64,000 bases of DNA from JAJDOD01 sp050299835 (GTDB lineage Bacteria > Pseudomonadota > Alphaproteobacteria > Rhodobacterales > Rhodobacteraceae), in contig JBNKWP010000020.1 of the NCBI GenBank assembly GCA_050299835.1, forward strand, positions 1-64,000, given 5' to 3'. Positions 59,946 through 64,000 of this stretch are shown here, in pieces (the stretch's first letter is position 1; every line of letters begins with the position of its first letter). Position numbers and translations under genes: made by a program. The notes under the pieces were generated by a model. The model was not told where the DNA came from and made no database searches. It saw only the letters and a list, made by a program, of their open reading frames with translations.

Positions 59946-62011
59946 TTCACAAAAGGCTGAGGGCGGGACAGCCCTATCCGCTGGGCGCGACGCCCCGCGG
60001 CGACGGCGTGAACTTCGCCGTATTCTCGCAACATGCGAGCAGGGTAACGCTGTGTCTCTGCGATGCGGAGGGCAACGAGGCCGATCACATCGATCTGCTG
60101 GAGCGCAACGGCCACATCTGGCATGGCCATTTGGCCGGGCTGCAGCCGGGCCAGCTTTACGGCTACCGCGTCGATGGGCCCTATGCGCCGAAAGAGGGAC
60201 ATCGCTTCAATTTCAACAAGTTCCTGATCGACCCTTATGCGAGGCAACTGACCGGGCATCCGATCTGGGACGATGCGCTTTATGGCTATGAGGTCGGGCA
60301 CAAGGACGGCGATCTGAGCTTCGACACCCGCGACAGCGCGCCCTTCATGCCGCGTTCGGTCGTGGTCGAGCCGATGTCGGGCGGCAAGGTGCGGATCGAC
60401 CGGCCCTGGGCGGAGACGGTGATCTATGAAGCGCATGTGAAGGGGCTGACGGCGGGGCGGGAGGATATTCCGAACGGCGGGAGTTTCGCGGCGATGTCCT
60501 CCGACCCGGTTCTGGAGCACCTGACCCGGCTCGGGATCACGGCGATTGAACTTCTGCCGGTTCAGGCCTTTGTCGATGACCGGTTCCTGGTCGAGCGCGG
60601 GCTGAGCAACTATTGGGGCTACATGACCTACGGGTTTTTCGCGCCCGATCCACGCTATATGAGCGGGGCCTCGGTCGCGGAGTTCCGGGAGATGGTCCAC
60701 CGCTTCCACGGAGCCGGGATCGAGGTGATCCTGGACGTGGTCTACAACCACTCCGCCGAGGGCGATCAGAACGGGCCGACCTTATGTTTTCGCGGCTTCG
60801 ATAATGCGAGCTATTACCGGCTGGCGGAGAACAAGCGGCACTATGCGGACACGACGGGATGCGGGAACTCTCTGAACCTCGATCATCCCTTCGTGCTGCG
60901 GCTGGTGATGGATTCGCTGCGCTACTGGGTCGAGGTTATGCGCGTGGACGGGTTCCGGTTCGATCTTGCCTCGACGCTGGGCCGCGCGGGCGGCGATTTC
61001 GACCGCGACGGCCCGTTTCTGCGTGCCGTGCGGCAGGACCCGGTCTTGAACAAGGTCAAGCTGATCGCCGAGCCCTGGGATGTGGGGCACGGGGGCTATC
61101 AGTTGGGCGCCTTTCCCGCGCCGTTTGCCGAGTGGAACGATAAGTATCGCGATAATGTGCGCAGTTTCTGGCGAGGCGATGACACGATGGTCAGGAAGCT
61201 GGCGCGGAGGGTTTCGGGCTCGGCCGTGCATTTCGACCATGACGGGCGGAGGGCCGGGTCCTCGGTCAATTTCCTGACATCCCATGACGGGTTCACGCTG
61301 GAAGACGTGGTCAGCTACAACCACAAGCACAATGAGGCCAATGGCGAGAGCAATCGCGATGGGCACGACCACAATTTCTCCTACAATTGCGGGGTAGAGG
61401 GGCCGTCGGAGAATGCGAAGGTTCTGGCCTGTCGAGCGGCCCGCAAGCGCAACATGTTCGCGACCCTGATGCTGAGTCAGGGGACGCCGATGATCCTGGC
61501 GGGCGACGAGTTGGGCAATTCGCAAGGTGGCAACAACAACGCCTATGCCCAGGACAACGAGATCGGCTGGGTCGATTGGGAGGGCGCAGATACGAAGTTC
61601 ATTGCGTTCTGCGCACGGGCAATCGCGTTCCGAAAATCACATCCGATCCTGTCGCAGCAACGCTTTCTCCATGCACAGGAGCGGATCGTTGACGGGGTGC
61701 CCGACCTCTACTGGCGGCGAGCCGATGGGTCGGAGATGGAGGACGAGGATTGGGCGGACCCCGATCTGAGGTTTCTGGGTGTCGAGATGCGGATGGCACG
61801 CGGGACGCCGAGCTATCTGCCCCGGTTCGGGGCGCTTTTTGTCGTCTTCAATGCAGGCGCTGAGACGGAAACTGCCTTGCCCGACGCGCCGGAGGGGGAG
61901 ACCTGGCAGCGCGTCTTCGAGACGGTGCCAACAGCTGACGCCAAACTCATCGCTGCCGAGAGCACGGTGGCGTTTCAGCTTGTCGAGGCTCCGGTAAACG
62001 GGAGCGACTAG
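59942..62011 (+). CDS. glgX: Glycogen debranching enzyme
   Basis: 689 residues. CBM48 (PLGATPRGDGVNFAVFSQHASRVTL), GH13_11 barrel with DGFRFDLASTLGR, IAEPWDVGHGGYQLG and FLTSHDGFTLEDVVSYNHKHNE. It removes limit branches of glycogen. Last gene of the coupled set; six bases separate its stop from the convergent transporter gene. Confidence 0.96.
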   Translation: MIHKRLRAGQPYPLGATPRGDGVNFAVFSQHASRVTLCLCDAEGNEADHIDLLERNGHIWHGHLAGLQPGQLYGYRVDGPYAPKEGHRFNFNKFLIDPYARQLTGHPIWDDALYGYEVGHKDGDLSFDTRDSAPFMPRSVVVEPMSGGKVRIDRPWAETVIYEAHVKGLTAGREDIPNGGSFAAMSSDPVLEHLTRLGITAIELLPVQAFVDDRFLVERGLSNYWGYMTYGFFAPDPRYMSGASVAEFREMVHRFHGAGIEVILDVVYNHSAEGDQNGPTLCFRGFDNASYYRLAENKRHYADTTGCGNSLNLDHPFVLRLVMDSLRYWVEVMRVDGFRFDLASTLGRAGGDFDRDGPFLRAVRQDPVLNKVKLIAEPWDVGHGGYQLGAFPAPFAEWNDKYRDNVRSFWRGDDTMVRKLARRVSGSAVHFDHDGRRAGSSVNFLTSHDGFTLEDVVSYNHKHNEANGESNRDGHDHNFSYNCGVEGPSENAKVLACRAARKRNMFATLMLSQGTPMILAGDELGNSQGGNNNAYAQDNEIGWVDWEGADTKFIAFCARAIAFRKSHPILSQQRFLHAQERIVDGVPDLYWRRADGSEMEDEDWADPDLRFLGVEMRMARGTPSYLPRFGALFVVFNAGAETETALPDAPEGETWQRVFETVPTADAKLIAAESTVAFQLVEAPVNGSD

Positions 62012-62017
62012 GGCACG

Positions 62018-62980
62018 TCACTCGCCCTCCAGCGGATGGAAACAGGCGGCCATTGTGCTTCCTCCGGTCTCAATCAGTTTCGGCACCTCGGCCCGGCATT
62101 GGTCGGTCGCACGCGGGCACCGCGCGGCGAAGGCGCAGCCGGGCGGCGGGTTCAGCGGGTCGGGGAGCTCGGTCCCCTTGGCTTCCGGCGCTTTCAGCGG
62201 TCGCCCCACGACCGGGGCGCTGTCGGCAAGAAGCTTTGTGTAGGGATGCCGGGGCGCGCGGAAAACCTCCTCCGCCGGGCCGACTTCGACCACCGATCCG
62301 AAATAGAGGACCACGATGCGGTCGCTGACGGCTTCCACCACGGCAAGGTCATGGCTGATGAAGAGATAGGTCAGGTCGAATTCCGCCTTGAGGTCCGCGA
62401 GCAGGTTCAACACCTGCGCCTGAACGGAAACGTCGAGGGCGGAGACGGGTTCATCCAGGATCAGGATGCGGGCATTGGCGGCCAGCGCACGGGCGATGCC
62501 GATGCGCTGGGCCTGACCGCCGGAGAATTCGTGAGGATAGCGGTCAAGAAACTCTTCGCGCAGGTTCACGGAGGCGAAGATCTCGGCGATGCGTGCCTCC
62601 CGCTGGGGCTTGTTCATGCCGTGCAGACGCTTCAGCGGCGCTTCCATGATCTGGCGGATGGCCTTGCGCGGGTTGAGCGATGAGATCGGGTCCTGAAACA
62701 CGTACTGGATGCGCTTGCCGAACACCGCCGGGTCGGCATTGTCGAGTGCCGCGCCGTCGATCTCGATCTGGCCGGTGGTCGGTTCCAGGAGGCCCACGAG
62801 CATCCGGGCGAGGGTGGACTTGCCGCAACCGGATTCGCCGACGATACCGAGCGTTTCGTTCTGCTCGATGGTCAGCGTGATCGGGTGGACGGCTTTGACA
62901 GAGGCTTTCGCGGCCCCGAAAAGCGTGCGGCCCACCGGGAAGGTTTTCGACAGGTCGGAGAGTTTGAGAGCGGCGGTCAT
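62018..62980 (-). CDS. Oligopeptide/dipeptide-type ABC transporter ATPase (OppF/DppF)
   Basis: 320 residues from the ATG at 62980; the open frame continues upstream inside the neighbouring gene. Walker A GESGCGKST, Q-loop YVFQDPISSLNPRK, signature FSGGQAQRIGIARAL, Walker B ILILDEPVSALD, and the C-terminal oligopeptide-type Cys cluster (GCAFAARCPRATDQCR...CFHPLEGE) that binds Fe-S in some members. Works with the preceding ATPase; overlap ATGA. Permeases and binding protein lie outside the window, so the ligand is unknown. Confidence 0.92.
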   Translation of the reverse strand: MTAALKLSDLSKTFPVGRTLFGAAKASVKAVHPITLTIEQNETLGIVGESGCGKSTLARMLVGLLEPTTGQIEIDGAALDNADPAVFGKRIQYVFQDPISSLNPRKAIRQIMEAPLKRLHGMNKPQREARIAEIFASVNLREEFLDRYPHEFSGGQAQRIGIARALAANARILILDEPVSALDVSVQAQVLNLLADLKAEFDLTYLFISHDLAVVEAVSDRIVVLYFGSVVEVGPAEEVFRAPRHPYTKLLADSAPVVGRPLKAPEAKGTELPDPLNPPPGCAFAARCPRATDQCRAEVPKLIETGGSTMAACFHPLEGE

Positions 62981-63999
62981 TCGGCGGCCTCCCGAAGCGG
63001 GGTTACGGGATGGATGCAGCGCACCGCCCGGTCGCCTGCGCGTTCCAGTTCGATCTCGCCCGCGCGGCAGTCGGGCTGGACCCGGTCGCAGCGGTCGGCG
63101 AAGGCGCAACCTTCGGGCAGCCTGTCGACCACGGGCGGCAGGCCGGGAATGGCTTCCAGCCGGCGCTTGCCTTCGCCCAGTTCCGGCACGCAGGCCATGA
63201 GGCGGGCGGTGTAGGGGTGGGTCGGCTCGTCGAGGATGGCGCTTGTCGGCCCTTCCTCCACGATGCGACCCGCGTACATCACCGCAACCCGGTCGCAAAG
63301 CTGGGCGACGACGCCGAAATCATGGGTGATGAAGACGATGGCGAGACCGCGCGACCTGCGGAGGTCATCAAGAAGCGACAGGATCTGCGCCTGCACGGTG
63401 ACGTCGAGCGCGGTCGTGGGTTCATCCGCGATGATGATGTCAGGGTCGTTGGCCAGCGCCATGGCGATGCCGACGCGCTGGCGCATGCCCCCCGACATCT
63501 CGTGCGGATAGTCGGTGATGCGTTTGGCGGCGTTGGGGATGCGCACCGCTTCGAGCAGTTCGACGGCCTTCTTCTGGCCTTCCTCCTTGCCAATGGGGCG
63601 GTGCGACCGGATCGCTTCGACCAATTGGTCGCCGACGCGGTAGAGCGGGTGCAGCGTGGCAAGCGGGTCCTGGAAGATGTAGGCGACGTTCTTGCCCCGC
63701 ATTTCCCGAAGACGCTTGTAGGGTGCCCCGATCAGGTCGCGGCCCTCATAGTTCACCGATCCGCCGGTGATGACGCCCGGAGGCGAGGCGACGAGGCCCA
63801 TGACGGAGAGCGCGGTCACCGATTTGCCGGAGCCGGATTCGCCGATGATACCGAGGCACTCGCCGGGTTTGACATGGAGGGAGACGCCGCCCACAGCCTT
63901 GTACACGCGGTCCTTGACGTGGAACTGGGTTTCCAGGTCCTGCACTTCGAGCAGGCCCGCTCCGGTGGGTGCGGGGCCGGGGACTTCGCGCTGGACCAT
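62977..63999 (-). CDS. Oligopeptide/dipeptide-type ABC transporter ATPase (OppD/DppD), start at window edge
   Basis: 340 residues visible from an ATG at 63997-63999, one base from the window end, so the real start could lie beyond. Walker A GESGSGKSV, Q-loop YIFQDPLATLHP, signature MSGGMRQRVGIAMAL, Walker B DIIIADEPTTALD, and the C-terminal Cys segment (GCAFADRCDRVQPDCR). Paired with the OppF-type gene by a four-base overlap. Confidence 0.9.
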   Translation of the reverse strand: MVQREVPGPAPTGAGLLEVQDLETQFHVKDRVYKAVGGVSLHVKPGECLGIIGESGSGKSVTALSVMGLVASPPGVITGGSVNYEGRDLIGAPYKRLREMRGKNVAYIFQDPLATLHPLYRVGDQLVEAIRSHRPIGKEEGQKKAVELLEAVRIPNAAKRITDYPHEMSGGMRQRVGIAMALANDPDIIIADEPTTALDVTVQAQILSLLDDLRRSRGLAIVFITHDFGVVAQLCDRVAVMYAGRIVEEGPTSAILDEPTHPYTARLMACVPELGEGKRRLEAIPGLPPVVDRLPEGCAFADRCDRVQPDCRAGEIELERAGDRAVRCIHPVTPLREAAE

Positions 64000-64000
64000 G

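Overview
The window is GC-rich, gene-dense bacterial chromosome with no complete mobile element, no CRISPR array and no RNA gene that I could recognise. It most likely comes from an alphaproteobacterium of the Rhodobacterales (Roseobacter/Rhodobacter relatives). The reasons are a clpP-clpX pair, an NDUFA12-type complex I accessory gene followed by mlaD and a DUF2155 gene, many periplasmic-binding-protein transporters, TTAA-N7-TTAA (CtrA-like) boxes, and GC-rich palindromes of the CCCCGGATCAAGTCCGGGG type scattered between genes. The species assignment is inference.

Layout. 0-5.3 kb: an acetyltransferase, an ornithine cyclodeaminase-like enzyme and, on the minus strand, a tight HAD hydrolase / APH-fold kinase / class III PLP enzyme operon that resembles a kinase plus phospho-lyase catabolic pair. 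5.7-11.3 kb: a secreted di-haem cytochrome c, then an M20 deacetylase / cupin / tartrate (D-malate) dehydrogenase operon and a flavin monooxygenase. 11.7-15.5 kb: a saccharopine/lysine dehydrogenase-like gene with glutaryl-CoA dehydrogenase (probably lysine breakdown), then a D-lactate dehydrogenase-type flavoprotein. 15.7-25.3 kb: housekeeping genes (clpP, clpX, a RidA-like gene, NDUFA12, mlaD, DUF2155, aat, accB, accC), with the reductive pyrimidine catabolism genes preA and preT between aat and accBC.

25.3-35.7 kb is the pyrimidine catabolism region. It holds rutR, a palindrome close to the RutR box, a ureidopropionase/carbamoylase, a class II aldolase-like protein, dihydropyrimidinase, and an ABC transporter of the ThiXYZ/NitT-TauT type. 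Three atypical genes are stitched in by 4-base stop/start overlaps: a 148-residue orphan, a 78-residue CxxC orphan and a tandem-GNAT protein. A second RutR-like palindrome lies in front of preT, so preTA and the hydantoinase operon look like one regulon: PreTA reduces uracil/thymine, dihydropyrimidinase opens the ring and the carbamoylase releases the beta-amino acid.

35.7-37 kb is a lower-GC islet with an ImmA/IrrE-like zinc peptidase and a possible 30-residue Arg/Trp-rich peptide. 37-51.7 kb is a catabolic block. It has a branched-chain-amino-acid-type ABC transporter (livFGMH plus binding protein), interrupted by an oppositely oriented metzincin peptidase, and a polytopic membrane protein. 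Divergent from these run hyuA, a DUF1801 gene, hyuB, a Cys/Met-type PLP enzyme, an IolE-like isomerase and a Gfo/Idh/MocA oxidoreductase. 51.7-64 kb: a TPM-domain membrane protein, a crotonase-fold protein lacking both usual glutamates, the glycogen operon (GH13 alpha-glucosidase, glgB, glgC, glgA, glgX with ATGA overlaps), and two Opp/Dpp-type ATPase genes running to the window end.

The best candidates for something undescribed are the kinase/PLP/HAD operon, the atypical genes embedded in the pyrimidine operon, and the hyuAB-DUF1801-PLP-isomerase-oxidoreductase block with its transporter and embedded metzincin. All functional links between neighbours are inferred from gene order and motifs only.
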